Under the pieces are notes generated by a model. That model was not told the origin of the DNA, made no database searches, and saw only the letters and a list, made by a program, of their open reading frames with translations. This document shows, piece after piece, positions 1 to 10,425 of a stretch of 64,000 nt of DNA. Position 1 is the stretch's first letter; each line of letters starts with the position of its first letter. The position numbers were made by a program, and so were the translations under genes. This DNA is from Tetramitus jugosus (lineage: Eukaryota; Heterolobosea; Eutetramitea; Acrasida; Vahlkampfiidae): contig OW569363.1 in NCBI GenBank assembly GCA_937625935.1, positions 124,001 to 188,000 on the forward strand, in the 5' to 3' direction.

Positions 1-2
1 TA

Positions 3-125
3 TACCACCAACCGTCTGATGCATGGTTGTCTGGGGATTCTTCTCTGGACGATGAACAATTGTCATTGTGTGAGTACAGATACACACATGTCATTGTTAC
101 ACAACAGGGAATCGAGTCCCAATAG
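3..125 (+). CDS. 3' end of an unidentified protein gene (partial)
   Basis: The third frame is open from the window edge to a TAG at 123-125. It gives about 40 residues of ordinary composition ending in ...VTQQGIESQ. The first frame is also open to about 189 but its translation is rich in His, Cys and Met and looks less like protein. No family is recognised from so short a tail, and the 5' part lies outside the window. Confidence 0.45.
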   Translation, partial: YHQPSDAWLSGDSSLDDEQLSLCEYRYTHVIVTQQGIESQ

Positions 126-384
126 TGACTTCCACCCAGACACAACTCTATATTATGTATCCCCATCTCATTGTGTGAAAAGAGATTAAGGTGTAATTTG
201 TGCCTTCCAATAAACAAATTGAAAGATTGTGTGTTAATCTAATCGTTTTAACTTTTATTCGCCTTGTCAGATGCCAGATCAGAAACTTGGTGGCTCGAAC
301 ACGTGTCCGCTAACAATCTTGAAACCCGATCATGGAGGCTCCTCCAGTAGCAATACCAAACAAACAAATTGAATAACCTCACAA

Positions 385-945
385 ATGACAACTATCTTAT
401 TGTCATATATCTTGAATTTCTTTGCCTGGTTACTTTCACTGTTTTTTACTCCTAAACCGAGCAATATTCTCGTTCTTGGATTGGACAACTCTGGCAAGAC
501 AACATTGTGCCACTATCTGTACTCAAGTATAGCGATTCAACAATCCCCTCTGCGTGACTACCCAACTCCAACTCCAGTTCTAATCGGAGGTAGTTCTTTT
601 AATGTATTCGAGCACCGTCATGGGAGAATACCAGATGATTATTGGAGTGATATTCAGGGAATACTGTTCTTGGTGAGTGCAAGGGAGAGTGATAGATTCG
701 ACGAGGTAAAGAGAGAGTTGGACACGTTACGATCGAACCAAAGGATTGAAAATATTCCTATCGCAGTCTTGGGCAATAAGATTGATCATGTGGACGCAGT
801 AGGAGAACAGGAACTTCGGGATGCTTTGGGAGTTCAGAGTGAATGCAGCTCTGGAAGACCTCTCAAAGTTTTTATGACATCGATAGTGTGTCGTGGGGTA
901 GGCATACAAGAGGCCTTTCAATGGCTTGCTCTCCTCAAATCCTGA
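385..945 (+). CDS. Sar1/Arf-like small GTPase, divergent
   Basis: The 186-residue product matches the layout of Sar1, the GTPase that starts COPII coat assembly at the ER. It has a hydrophobic N-terminal helix (residues 3-22), a P-loop GLDNSGKTT (about 32-40), an NKID guanine-specificity motif (about 131-134) and a Sar1-like C-terminal stretch (PLKVFMTSI...GFxWLALL type). The usual switch II motif DxGGH is missing: the corresponding place reads EHRHGR. That makes normal GTP hydrolysis doubtful, so this is probably a paralogue rather than the main Sar1. The start is the first ATG, in an A-rich leader. It is a single-exon gene. Confidence 0.75.
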   Translation: MTTILLSYILNFFAWLLSLFFTPKPSNILVLGLDNSGKTTLCHYLYSSIAIQQSPLRDYPTPTPVLIGGSSFNVFEHRHGRIPDDYWSDIQGILFLVSARESDRFDEVKRELDTLRSNQRIENIPIAVLGNKIDHVDAVGEQELRDALGVQSECSSGRPLKVFMTSIVCRGVGIQEAFQWLALLKS

Positions 946-1650
946 GGTTCATTCAAGCATGAATAGAAGTTTCTGTTGTTTTGGGAAAGAAAATGGGACA
1001 GCAACTCGGAATAGAGCGCGATCCCACGAGCCACTTTGTGACTCTGGACAGTGAAGGCTTAATCAATACGCTTGGAATTGTTTAGATTGAAATTGTGGCA
1101 TCCATACACGCAGCAAATAAAGGAAACGATTTCGTCCACCCAGTTTCGAAAGCAGTATGTGGGTTCTTAGAAGTTCCCTTTTCGGAAGTTCGTTTTGCAT
1201 GAAAAACAAATTCGTCGATCCCATAGTTATTCGAGATCGGTGTACTTTATTGAAGCTAAAAGGAAATCCAAGTCCATTATTTATCGAGTAACACTGAGAA
1301 GACATCCAGCAACAATTCAACCTCCGATACAGCTATCAGACTCAAGCCTACTTTGCCGGGTCCTCGTCTTCTGGCGTTGCTCAGATCTGGTGGAGTGGGC
1401 GAGAGTTTTTTGAGTTCGCCAGAAGCAATGCAGGAAAGCAACCTTTTAGTCAGTTTGATGATTGAGTCCTTTTCATCTTTACAACAACGAGCAGAAGAAA
1501 CCACCACAGAAATTTTTTGTATTCCAAATTTCAAGCTTTTCTCGTCCAAAGCTTTCAACGATATCCACAGCAAAACCACCAAGAAACACTAACAACAAAA
1601 CAACAAAACCCATACACCATACCACAAGAGTTTTTTAGGTCACAAACGTC
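946..1650. other. Spacer with an ATG-less open stretch
   Basis: No convincing gene is seen in these 705 bases. One plus-strand frame is open from about 1258 to a stop at 1590-1592 and reads like protein (Leu-rich, then Ser/Gln/Thr-rich), but its first ATG is late (about 1428) and no clear splice junction supplies an earlier start. It could be a remnant or an exon of an unrecognised gene. The final 60 bases are A/C-rich, like the leaders of other genes here, and probably serve the gene that starts at 1651. Confidence 0.4.
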
Positions 1651-2517
1651 ATGCCACCAAAAATCACAAGTGAAGAACCAGTCACCAACACAACCAATGA
1701 CCAACAACAAGGAGAACAAGGTGAAGAGCTCTATCCCATTCAAGCTCTGGTGCAAAATGAACTAGGTGAGTTTGAAGAACAAACTGTGATGCTAACACGA
1801 GAGCAATTGATTCAATTGATGAATCATATGGCCAATCAACTCACAGGAGTGTATTCCAAGGAGCTGCTACAGCTGTTACTGGAAAGCTTGAGCACAAAAT
1901 CACTGGTAGAGTACTGTTTTAGAGCCAATTGGAATGGGAGTGCACTGGGAACTGGGCCACTGTTTAGAGCTCGTTTCCATACTGAGCAATGGAACGTCAA
2001 GTTGTTGCCTGACAAGTCCATCATTGTCAATAAGAGTGATTATGAGAATAAAGTAAAAGCTACTAGGGAAGTGGAGCATCTTCATCACTTGACTGAAGAA
2101 GAGCCAAAGTTAGGTTCCATTTTTGCCATTACTGACAAGAACATGTGGATGTTTGATATGCATGAGGAAAATGCAGAGTTTGACTTCTTCAAAGACCATT
2201 TCAATACTTGTCTAGTGGAGTTTGTGGCAGAGTGTGAACAAGTGGACAATGAGTATCATGTTACTCTCAAGAGAGTGTTGTTGTATGAGGATGTTGAAGA
2301 GGTAAGGTACAATTGTACTTTTGGAATGTTTTCGTCTGGTGAAATGCGTCAAGGACAGAAAATTGTACATCCGGTACCTATTGGTAGAGAATGTCAAGTA
2401 TGTAAGAAGAGATTCAAGTATACGGATGGCGGTATTCAAATTGCCTATATGAGCAGTTCTCTGCCAGGTGGTTGTGCTTTACAAGCAAACCATGGACATT
2501 GTGGGTTCCCCATTTAA
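1651..2517 (+). CDS. Hypothetical protein with Cys/His cluster at the C-terminus
   Basis: The 288-residue single-exon ORF starts at an ATG after an A/C-rich leader. Residues 1-30 are polar and probably disordered. The middle (about 60-235) looks like a folded domain rich in charged and aromatic residues. The C-terminal 45 residues contain a CxxC pair followed by His/Cys residues near the end (CxxCKKRF ... ANHGHCGF), which may bind zinc. I do not recognise the family. The 5S rRNA gene lies about 550 bp downstream on the same strand. Confidence 0.65.
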   Translation: MPPKITSEEPVTNTTNDQQQGEQGEELYPIQALVQNELGEFEEQTVMLTREQLIQLMNHMANQLTGVYSKELLQLLLESLSTKSLVEYCFRANWNGSALGTGPLFRARFHTEQWNVKLLPDKSIIVNKSDYENKVKATREVEHLHHLTEEEPKLGSIFAITDKNMWMFDMHEENAEFDFFKDHFNTCLVEFVAECEQVDNEYHVTLKRVLLYEDVEEVRYNCTFGMFSSGEMRQGQKIVHPVPIGRECQVCKKRFKYTDGGIQIAYMSSSLPGGCALQANHGHCGFPI

Positions 2518-3064
2518 TAAATCAGAAGCTGAAACTGGAAGGAATAGGAACGATAGTTTTGAGTTGTCTTTGCTTGTGGGATTTAGTTCGGGCCAAATAT
2601 CAAATGATTCTCCTCTGTCACTTACAGTCTTACCAATCCGCAGAAATTTGGTTTTAATACAACCATTTCTGTTGATCACTTTGGTATTCTTTGCCTGTTG
2701 TTTTCGTCAGCCATCGCTCGCAGAGAAAGTCCTTGGTCACCATTCAGATTCTCAATGAGGCTCGCAGAACACAATTACTGTTGTTTCGCTTTCGTTGTCG
2801 TGAATAGGTGGAGATTCGTCGGACACCTCCGTTTCATGCTATTCACATATGGTTTTGTTATCTTTTCCGCAATTGCCACATTGATGCCATTTGCTAGTAA
2901 GCCTTCCGTAATGTCATGATGACCTCTGTTTCTACACCCGTCATCCCCATCACTGGTTCTTCTCAACGGTCTTCTGATCACATGTCCGTCTTTCACCTTA
3001 CATTATCGAACCAAGCCCAAATCGCCAGAAAACCGCGGAAATTGGCATAATTCACATGACTGAT
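2518..3064. other. Spacer with weak RCC1-like remnant on the minus strand
   Basis: No intact gene is seen. On the minus strand, 2775-2996 is open for 73 codons and ends in a run (TNLHLFTTTKAK) that resembles the RCC1-type repeat found on the other strand at 3403-3474 (NFTVFTTTKGK). With only this short likeness it is at best a decayed fragment of an RCC1-like gene. Confidence 0.25.
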
Positions 3065-3183
3065 GTCTACGTTCATACAATGGTGGAACCACCTCTTCCC
3101 ATTTCGAATAGAGAAGTTAAGCACCATCTGGCTGAGTTAGTATTGAGATAGGAGACTACTCGAGAACCCTCAGTAATGTAGGC
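3065..3183 (+). rRNA. 5S ribosomal RNA
   Basis: The sequence follows the 5S rRNA pattern along its whole length: GTCTACG at the 5' end, the loop-A/helix II region with CATAC and CACCTC, the box A-like AAGTTAAGCA block, GTTAGTATTGAGATAGGAGAC (inside the internal control region) and AATGTAGGC at the 3' end. The first six bases (GTCTAC) pair with the last six (GTAGGC), closing helix I with one G-T pair. A T4 run follows at once, as expected for RNA polymerase III termination. The length of about 119 nt is normal. It is a lone copy here, not part of a tandem array. Confidence 0.88.
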
Positions 3184-3196
3184 TTTTAGGCTTTTT
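3184..3196 (+). terminator. RNA polymerase III terminator of the 5S gene
   Basis: A T4 run directly after the 5S 3' end (3184-3187) is followed by a back-up T5 run at 3192-3196. Runs of four or more T are the standard Pol III stop. Confidence 0.7.
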
Positions 3197-3704
3197 GATC
3201 TGATACAAACAATAAAAATTGTTAGACATTGTTCGAAACAATGTGAAACTTTTCCCACATCTAGCATCAGCAATTTCGTCCGATGGAATGCCAGTCACCT
3301 AAGTTTTTGTGGTGAGAACTCACACGGTGCTCTGGGGCTTCCCACTGTCTATATTCAATCGATTGTAACTCAAATTCCTTTGTCGATCGGAACTGTGCTC
3401 GATTACAGATGTGGAGTGAATTTTACAGTGTTTACAACTACAAAGGGAAAAACCTATATTTGTGGATACAAAGGGTGAGTACTTTATCCATTCATTCAGT
3501 TTTTTCTGTTCAATGTATTGCTGTGAACTCACACTTTTGTTATTGTCTGTTAGTATGTTATGTCAACTCAAGGATGATACTAGTTCAGTTGCTGAAGTGC
3601 AAATGCACTGGGTTTCACATAGCACTTCCTACAACATTGGACGTCTTATGGCCTGTTCTCCAGTCGGTTATCACATGCTGCTGTACATTGTACCAGCGAA
3701 TTAA
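3190..3704 (+). pseudogene. RCC1-like repeat fragment, no start codon seen
   Basis: A frame open from the 5S gene to 3474 continues after a GT-AG intron at 3475-3553 (GTGAGT ... GTTAG) and stops at 3702-3704. Before the intron it reads FCGENSHGALGL and then CGVNFTVFTTTKGKTYICGY, which is the Cys-Gly, Phe-Thr-Val and Tyr-Ile-Cys-Gly spacing of RCC1 beta-propeller blades. No in-frame ATG lies upstream and the 5' side abuts the 5S gene, so this is probably a truncated copy or an internal exon of a broken gene. After the intron the repeat likeness fades. Confidence 0.4.
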
Positions 3705-4192
3705 TACCCCTTTCAAACAAACTCTTCACCGCTCAGCAAAAGGGACTCTTGTGTGATACAATTCTTGTTTTGGCGTTCGAGTAGTGAACCCTCGGACACC
3801 TGACATATGTTGCCATAGTGTGTTGGTATTTTCATTAACCACATCTACATTCAAACGAACTGCCATCAATGTCCAAATGGAAATCATGGGCCAGAGAACT
3901 GTAAATCTCATTTTCAAAGCACCATCTGCTGTAAATGACGAGCATGAGAATTCTGCTGAGCAAAAAAGGATGATACTCCTCAAGAGAATTCCACACTTGT
4001 GCCATTGGGTACATCCTAACTATCGACTCCTGTGTTGAGCTCTGTTGATTCTTGCTCACAAATTTACAGCAGTTTCTTTTCAATCCGGTTGTGAACTAAA
4101 TATACAATACTCCTTCATTTTCTGAGATCAAAACAAATTTGTTCAAAATCAAAGCGTACATTTTCACAGCAGAGCCAAGAGAAAAAACCTTG
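3705..4192. other. Spacer upstream of the F-box gene
   Basis: An 85-codon open frame at 3784-4038 (+) and one opposite it show no recognised family. They could be debris linked to the RCC1-like fragment. The last 60 bases form the leader of the next gene. Confidence 0.35.
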
Positions 4193-6163
4193 ATGAACGA
4201 TCTCCCTCAACAACAACAAATGCCATCAAATTCAATCATGATGGAAGAAAAAGAGGAATTCCCATCTCATCGTCACACGATTGTTGATTTGCCACAAGAA
4301 CTGTTTTACTCCATCTTGTCTTTTTTGGCGCCAAAAGTTTTACAGTACGGACTGGTGCACAGTTTGTTTTATAGGCCATATACGAGAGCTTCATTCTGGT
4401 ATGATGCCATCTCTCACAAGTACAGTTGGGTGTTCCATACACCACACTTGATTCAAAGCTATGTAACCATGCTTGAATGGCAACAACAAAAACTTGTTCA
4501 AAAAACGGCTGCTACAATCACTTTACAATCCATGTTGGATCGATTGCAGCACGAAGAGGCCAGTGGAACAGTGAATCATGATCATTTATGGTTTGCTCAG
4601 AAGAGTGATAGAAGTGATGATGTGGGTCAAGCAAGGATCATTGCTCCCAACACAAAATCTCATTTGTTGTCCATGTTCATTTCTCATAATAGGGGACAAC
4701 AACAAGAATCACATACTGTGAGTGATGATGTTGTTAGTAGTAAGAATGATGATGATAATGATGATGATGACAAGAAGATGACTCTACATAAGAAAGAACA
4801 GGAACTAGTGAGGTACTTGCAGCAGATTTATGAGTCGTTGAGGTATCATCCAATACGATTCCATGTGATGCTCGATGATGAGAATGAGCGGATGGGTGAT
4901 ACGGGAGTGTTTGATTCATCTGATGAAGATTTGATGACATCTAGTGATCATTCTGATGGTGCGAATGCGATTCGCCCAATGGAAGGTGAATCGTCTGATT
5001 TAGAGATGATTGGAATTGATGATGGTGATGATGAATCTGAAATGTCAGATTCTGAAGAAGAAACAAGAGAAGACAATGGCGACAATGATGACAATGGAGA
5101 GGATTATGATGACGAATATTTAACGGCACTCAGGTACTCAATTGATCGAGGTCGAGCCACCGTACCAAACACAGACAATTTCAATGCTCGTTTTAACATT
5201 GTTTTTACTAATTCAGATGGTGAAAACGGAGACGATGAAGCGGAGGAAAGAGTGATAGCACAAGGAATAGAAGAGATGAGTGACTCATTGTCATCATCGT
5301 CATCAGAAGTCGAAACTGAGGCAGAAGCGAGACACGACATTTATTTTGATAGTAGGGGTTTTGACAATATGGATTTTTATGATCGATTCTTGACTTTTAA
5401 TCCTCAGAGAGATGAGCATAAAAGTCTCTTGAGTGACATTTGTAGAGATCTTGATGTGAGAGACATGTATCTCTTCCCTCAAAAGGATATGCGCTGTGAA
5501 GATGTATCCTTGTGCAATACCTGTATCACTCAGACAATAGAGTATAGGAATAGTTCTGAGCAGAAGAATGAAGAGGTCAATAGCCGACACAACAGGAGTC
5601 GAGAGGTTGATCGGTTATTGGTTGCCTATTGCAATAATTATCATTATAGCAGTGATGAGTGTATCCGTACCAATTATCCGATTCCTGATCAGGAGGCTTC
5701 TTATTCCTTACCAGTCTGGTACGTGGAGTTTACTATTCTGTCAGCAGATGTCGGTGCTGATTCCAATTGCTCTATTGGACTTGGTCCAAGGTGTTACAAG
5801 AAAACTAGGCAACCGGGATGGAATCGCGTGAGTGCGGCATATCATGGAGATGATGGTGGAAAGTTTTTAGGCGATGGAGCTCACTCAAGTGTGTTTCATC
5901 CGTATGGACTTAACGATACGGTTGGACTAGGCATCTACTTTGCAACCAATGAGATATTCATCACAAAGAATGGTAAGTTGGATGTGCTATGTACTCTGGA
6001 TGATCTCAGAAGATACAAATATGCTGATCAACTCGAAGAACACAAATTGTATTTGCTCATGGGCTTTTGGGACACGCTCCAATGTGAGGTGAACTTTGGC
6101 AACAAGCCATTTGTGTTTCAAATCGAGCACTTGTGTGATCTTTTAGACATGAGAAGCGAATAA
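4193..6163 (+). CDS. F-box and SPRY/B30.2 domain protein
   Basis: The frame is open from 4139 but the first ATG is 4193, giving 656 residues. An F-box-like segment (VDLPQELFYSILSFLAP, about residues 29-75) would link the protein to Skp1-cullin ubiquitin ligases. A long acidic, Asp/Glu/Ser-rich low-complexity stretch follows (about 180-400). The C-terminal 140 residues form a SPRY domain: WYVEFTIL, SIGLG, GWNRVSAAYHGDDG, DTVGLGIYF and ITKNGK are typical of the fold. In RanBPM and Fbxo45-like proteins this domain binds partners. A substrate receptor of an SCF ligase is the likely role; the target is unknown. Confidence 0.75.
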   Translation: MNDLPQQQQMPSNSIMMEEKEEFPSHRHTIVDLPQELFYSILSFLAPKVLQYGLVHSLFYRPYTRASFWYDAISHKYSWVFHTPHLIQSYVTMLEWQQQKLVQKTAATITLQSMLDRLQHEEASGTVNHDHLWFAQKSDRSDDVGQARIIAPNTKSHLLSMFISHNRGQQQESHTVSDDVVSSKNDDDNDDDDKKMTLHKKEQELVRYLQQIYESLRYHPIRFHVMLDDENERMGDTGVFDSSDEDLMTSSDHSDGANAIRPMEGESSDLEMIGIDDGDDESEMSDSEEETREDNGDNDDNGEDYDDEYLTALRYSIDRGRATVPNTDNFNARFNIVFTNSDGENGDDEAEERVIAQGIEEMSDSLSSSSSEVETEAEARHDIYFDSRGFDNMDFYDRFLTFNPQRDEHKSLLSDICRDLDVRDMYLFPQKDMRCEDVSLCNTCITQTIEYRNSSEQKNEEVNSRHNRSREVDRLLVAYCNNYHYSSDECIRTNYPIPDQEASYSLPVWYVEFTILSADVGADSNCSIGLGPRCYKKTRQPGWNRVSAAYHGDDGGKFLGDGAHSSVFHPYGLNDTVGLGIYFATNEIFITKNGKLDVLCTLDDLRRYKYADQLEEHKLYLLMGFWDTLQCEVNFGNKPFVFQIEHLCDLLDMRSE

Positions 6164-6425
6164 ACTGCTCCATGCCTGTTGCAACAAGCTAACAAAAAAA
6201 AGATCCGGACAGAATATCCTTTTGTAAACCAAATATTTTCAAAGGTGTCGCTTGGGAATTCCCCAAAATACATGAGCATCAGATCTCAACGGACATCGTC
6301 GCATTGTGTCCTCCACATACACAATCAAATAACTATGCAATAGCAGAGGAAACAGAAACTCAATTTTGAGATCGGTCAACAACCTAACAACCGAAAATTC
6401 ACAATCGATCACATAAGACCAAACA

Positions 6426-7586
6426 ATGGATCATTCAAAGGACCAATGGGCAAAAGAGTCTCCAATCAACAAGCAAGAATCGGTCACACCCGTACCCTCT
6501 CCATCACTGGCTCGCAAGATGCCGCAATTGAAAATACAAGCCAACATGAGAGCTATGAGTGCTCAGGGACGTTCTCCTGCTTCCCCTGCCGACGATCTCC
6601 CACCAGCTTCTCCACCATTCTCCTATCAATACAAGCAAAAGAGAGCGAAACAGAAACAACCATTGAGTCGAAGATTACTCACACCAGCGACTCTGGATAT
6701 CATGCAGGGAAGACCTGTTCGAGAGTCCCTCACACCACCAACTCCATCTCCCAGGTTGACTCAGTGGGAGAAGACAAAGACAAAGTATCTTGCAGCAGAG
6801 ATGGATGAGGAGACAAGGAATGAAGAGGTGAATCGATATGCGAGGTCGGCACTTGTTCTTGGCTTTATCATACATTTGACATCGTTTTTGGTGCTTTCAT
6901 CGTTGTTTCAATGGCCATTCCGAGCCTCGGACAATGAACTCGGCACTCTATCGTTGGTGTTTATTTCTGTGAACATGATTATTGGAGTTTGTGTGGGGAT
7001 GATTGGTCTATTGTTCTTAGGATTGAAGGGAGTACCGTTGTGGATTCAAAATCGATTGGAATCGTTGTACATGAACCAATATTCTGCTCGTAATGTATGT
7101 CCGTTTACTGGAGTAGTCAATGCGGATGAATCTTGTGATACTTGTCATGTCAAGATATCATACAAGGCAACGAGAGTAGAGTATGAAGATTACAGTAGCG
7201 ATATGGAGGATGAGGAATTCTTTTCTTCGGAAAATAGATTGGTGGAGTGCCATTGGTGTTCTCTGAGATGGCGGTTCATTTGGATGATTCCATTCAGTTT
7301 GGCTCCAGTGGTGCTTGGTATTGTTCACTGGAGTACCTTGTATTCGGTGCCAGTTCTGTTTTATCTGACCTGGTTCGCCAGTGGATTATTCGCAATTGTG
7401 TTATCATTCTTCCTTGTGAAACAACTGAATTCTCTTTCCAGCATAACATCCATGTTTAAGAGATTTTTCGTCCCCAATATCCAAGAAGAAGTTTACCAAC
7501 TCATTCAAGTGTCAGATCAGTCACCTTTACCGCTTTTTGGTTCGCCTATCTTGAACTCTCCTGTAAGTGTTGGGACTCCTATCTAG
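6426..7586 (+). CDS. Predicted multi-pass membrane protein of unknown family
   Basis: The 386-residue ORF starts at an ATG after a long A-rich leader. Residues 1-130 are Pro/Ser/Lys-rich and probably cytosolic. Two hydrophobic segments at about 142-165 and 177-202 are followed by a loop with Cys pairs (VCPFTG, CDTCHVK, ECHWCSLRW) at about 223-280, which may bind a metal. Two more hydrophobic segments lie at about 285-340. The tail is short. I do not recognise the family. Confidence 0.65.
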   Translation: MDHSKDQWAKESPINKQESVTPVPSPSLARKMPQLKIQANMRAMSAQGRSPASPADDLPPASPPFSYQYKQKRAKQKQPLSRRLLTPATLDIMQGRPVRESLTPPTPSPRLTQWEKTKTKYLAAEMDEETRNEEVNRYARSALVLGFIIHLTSFLVLSSLFQWPFRASDNELGTLSLVFISVNMIIGVCVGMIGLLFLGLKGVPLWIQNRLESLYMNQYSARNVCPFTGVVNADESCDTCHVKISYKATRVEYEDYSSDMEDEEFFSSENRLVECHWCSLRWRFIWMIPFSLAPVVLGIVHWSTLYSVPVLFYLTWFASGLFAIVLSFFLVKQLNSLSSITSMFKRFFVPNIQEEVYQLIQVSDQSPLPLFGSPILNSPVSVGTPI

Positions 7587-8557
7587 CTTGAATCTCATTT
7601 TCAAGCTCTCAGATTCTCCAAATAAACTCCAACGCCCTTTTCTTTCGTTGATCTATCAAATTTGTTCTATTGATGTTTCGATTGGTGCTGGTTGGTGCTG
7701 TGTTAAATTACGCTTCAAAGCAATCAATACTGCGCTGGATGCAGTAGTACACCAATGACCCACTCCACAGGTGATTAATTCCCAATGGCGCTCGCTGAGT
7801 CATTAGACACTAAGTTAATGATATCACGGCACTACCGTGCACAAATCGAGCCACGACAGAGGAGACTGCGAACAACACTCTATCAATACCTGGCACCGAA
7901 AAACCAATTAGTACCAATCATCTGGCATAGAGATCATTTTGAGGCACAATAAAGCATAGGTACAACAACATTAGACCTCTACTCAACAACATCAACAGTC
8001 ATGTAATTGTCGAAAGCATTTACAGCATCTATATCAGTTTTAAGGTCTACAAGAGAGTCAGATTGCCAGAAGAGATTCAGCTACAATCAAGGCCATTGTT
8101 TGATGCAATTAAGTTTAGTTGAGGCAAGTATACTGATTCCAAATTTGGTTGGGAAAAGTTTGGACAAAAAGACAGGCAAGATGCATTGGGACCAAAGAGT
8201 GTCCAACTGAGGGTTGTAGTATTGTATGGAATGTAGCAACATTTATCTTTTCATCGAATTCCAACCAACATCATTAAATAGACCGGTCAATAAATCTAAA
8301 TGAGTTTGTGATATTCACCAAACTAACCTGATTAAATTTAGTTGCAATTCAGCTATATATGACTTCATATGCCATACTGGTGATGAAAATAACGAATATC
8401 TGTAGATATTTGGAATGCTTTCATAAAGAGCCTCCACAAAACAGAGAATCAAAGGGCGTGATTATTTATCGAAAGCGCAGAAACTATCACTATCACCGAC
8501 TTACAACTCTCCCTCGGCGAGTTACTTCCCAACAAGACCGCTGCCCTATGTCCCTCT
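7587..8557. other. Gene-poor spacer
   Basis: I see no supported gene, RNA or repeat in this stretch. It is AT-rich, and its short open frames have no protein-like features. It opens a 7-kb region made mostly of decayed mobile DNA. Confidence 0.5.
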
Positions 8558-9123
8558 TTGGCCAATATTGACAGACAAAATGGCTCCGTAGAACTGTCTG
8601 TCCAAGATCTATGGGACCCACTGGATGTTTACTCTATTCCAAGGATGTTAGCTCTAAAAGAAAACATTTTCAACAAGAACTATGAGAAACAAGACATCCA
8701 AAATATGACAGTGTCGAATTGGCTCTATCCATACTTAAGAAACTTCTTGGTAAATGACGTATATACTAGGAATGTTGTGCAGAGTACAACAGATGAACCG
8801 CGGATAGTTATAGGATGGCATTTGTTCAATTTTTGAACACCTTGATGGAAGATGGGATCGATGTAAATGTATTGTTTGATGAAGTTGCTGGAATTTTGGT
8901 GGATTTCTCCACAGCACAGTACCAGGGTCTCAAGTTGGCTTTGGATGAGATTTTCGATGACAACAACTTGGCGGAATCGATTTTGGTTCCAGAGCATATG
9001 GATTTTCAAAGGCAACAATTGTGGATCAGAACCCTGTTTTCAATAATGAACACAATAAAAAACACAAATGTATTGTCGCTATCGAAAAAGAAAAAGTTGT
9101 TGTTGTTTATTTTTTTAAAGTAA
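8558..9123 (+). pseudogene. Possible frameshifted gene remnant, unknown family
   Basis: Two overlapping plus-strand frames look protein-like. 8558-8836 reads MTVSNWLYPYLRNFLV-type sequence, and 8815-9123 has an acidic-hydrophobic pattern (DVNVLFDEVAGILVDF). They are offset by one frame. A possible donor lies at 8750 (GTAAAT), but no acceptor joins the frames cleanly, so a frameshift is the simpler reading. The family is not recognised. A gene with an unusual intron cannot be excluded. Confidence 0.3.
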
Positions 9124-9189
9124 TTTTCGCACACACGAAACAAATTTGTATTAAAAATAAAACCTTTGACATAAATTTTTTATTCTTCT

Positions 9190-9717
9190 ATGTCATACTC
9201 TGGTCACTCCAAGCTGCACCATCTGTCACAGATGAACATGTGATACCATACCATAGTAGTAGTGTTTCTTCATGAGTGTTCTTAAAGCATCGTGACCACA
9301 ATGTCCATTAACCTGGTGAACAAGATCAATCGCTTCTTCCTTAGTCATCAGTACCTTCTTTAATTTCTCTTCTCACCTCAGTATCAACAAAATGAACACC
9401 ATTGACCCATGATTCAGGAGGTTTTCCAACACTAGCTGGTAACATCTTTCGATTTGTGCTCTTCTTTCCTTTACATCGACGATACAACATGCCATTTAGG
9501 ATAATGTAGTGATGGCTTGCTTCATATTTGATAAATTATATTTCTCTGCAGAGATATTGTATCATTCTCCTAGCAAACCATTTCTTCTTTTCGCGAGTTT
9601 TCATCACAATCAGAAACTCGTCTGGTTCCTCCGGTCTTTCCATTAACTGACAGAACATGTTGCCCTTCTGACGAGAGCGCTGAGCTCGTGCTTCTGAAAG
9701 TCCTTGGGACAGAGTTG
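9190..9717 (-). pseudogene. Degenerate retroelement integrase (H2C2 zinc-binding region)
   Basis: Translating the minus strand piecewise gives YIILNGMLYRRCKGKK, then a long linker, then IDLVHQVNGHCGHDALRTLM followed by KKHYYYGM and a CDRWC cluster. This is the layout of the integrase N-terminus seen in LTR-retrotransposons and Polinton-type elements: an ILNGxLYRR lead-in, HxxxxH, the GHxG helix, a YYW-like end and a CxxC-type pair. The pieces lie in different frames and are broken by stops (for example TAA near 9535 and TGA near 9225), so the copy is dead. No catalytic core or terminal repeats are seen nearby. Confidence 0.5.
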
Positions 9718-10425
9718 ATTAGATAATTCTGTTACAAAGTACACCTGGCTGATAGGTCTAGGATTACTCTTGTACAACACTATTGTGTGCCAGAAGAGAG
9801 AGGAAGAAAACAAGAATTTCTATCTTGTACTCCATAATCCTATGGTCATAGTACCATGTTATTATTGATCTGTTTGCTTCATCGACAAATCCAGAAATTT
9901 TGTTGTAAAAATCATGCGTAATTGATGAACTGTATTGATTTGCTTTGGAGATCAATTCTTAAAAGGAATGGTTGAAGTTGAAGTCTCATGTGGTTATCAT
10001 AAGAAGTAGAATCTCAGTATATAAGTGTATATCATTCATGACCCGAATAGGAGATTGTGTATGTCGATGTTGTTTCATAAGGCTGCAGCATGTTAAACAC
10101 ACCGCGCACAAACTTAAAATCATCGACGATACTATTCCCCCATAAGTCATACTTCATTCGATCTGACTTTGTTTTATTTGTTGATGTGTTAACTCAACTG
10201 GTCTGTTTGTAAAATTAGAATATGTATGTGTGATCGCGAGAGCACTTGAAAAACCCTTCTCGATGGTTTCTCGTCCTCGATTTCTCTGGACGGAATTTTT
10301 TCTCAAGGAAATTTCGCGCCATTAATAACTACAAAATATTCTTTGTCGAGCCAGTACAAGAAAACTCGAGGACCTCGTCGGTTTCTCGACACAACCGAAC
10401 AAATAGTACAACAAATACAATAAAC

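Noticed and set aside
109-122. GGGAATCGAGTCCC, which looks like a tRNA T arm on the minus strand.
   Set aside because: No acceptor, D or anticodon arm can be built around it, and it lies in the end of an open frame.
1277-1582. A 101-codon minus-strand frame in the spacer before 1651.
   Set aside because: It overlaps an equally plausible plus-strand frame and neither shows a known family or clear start.
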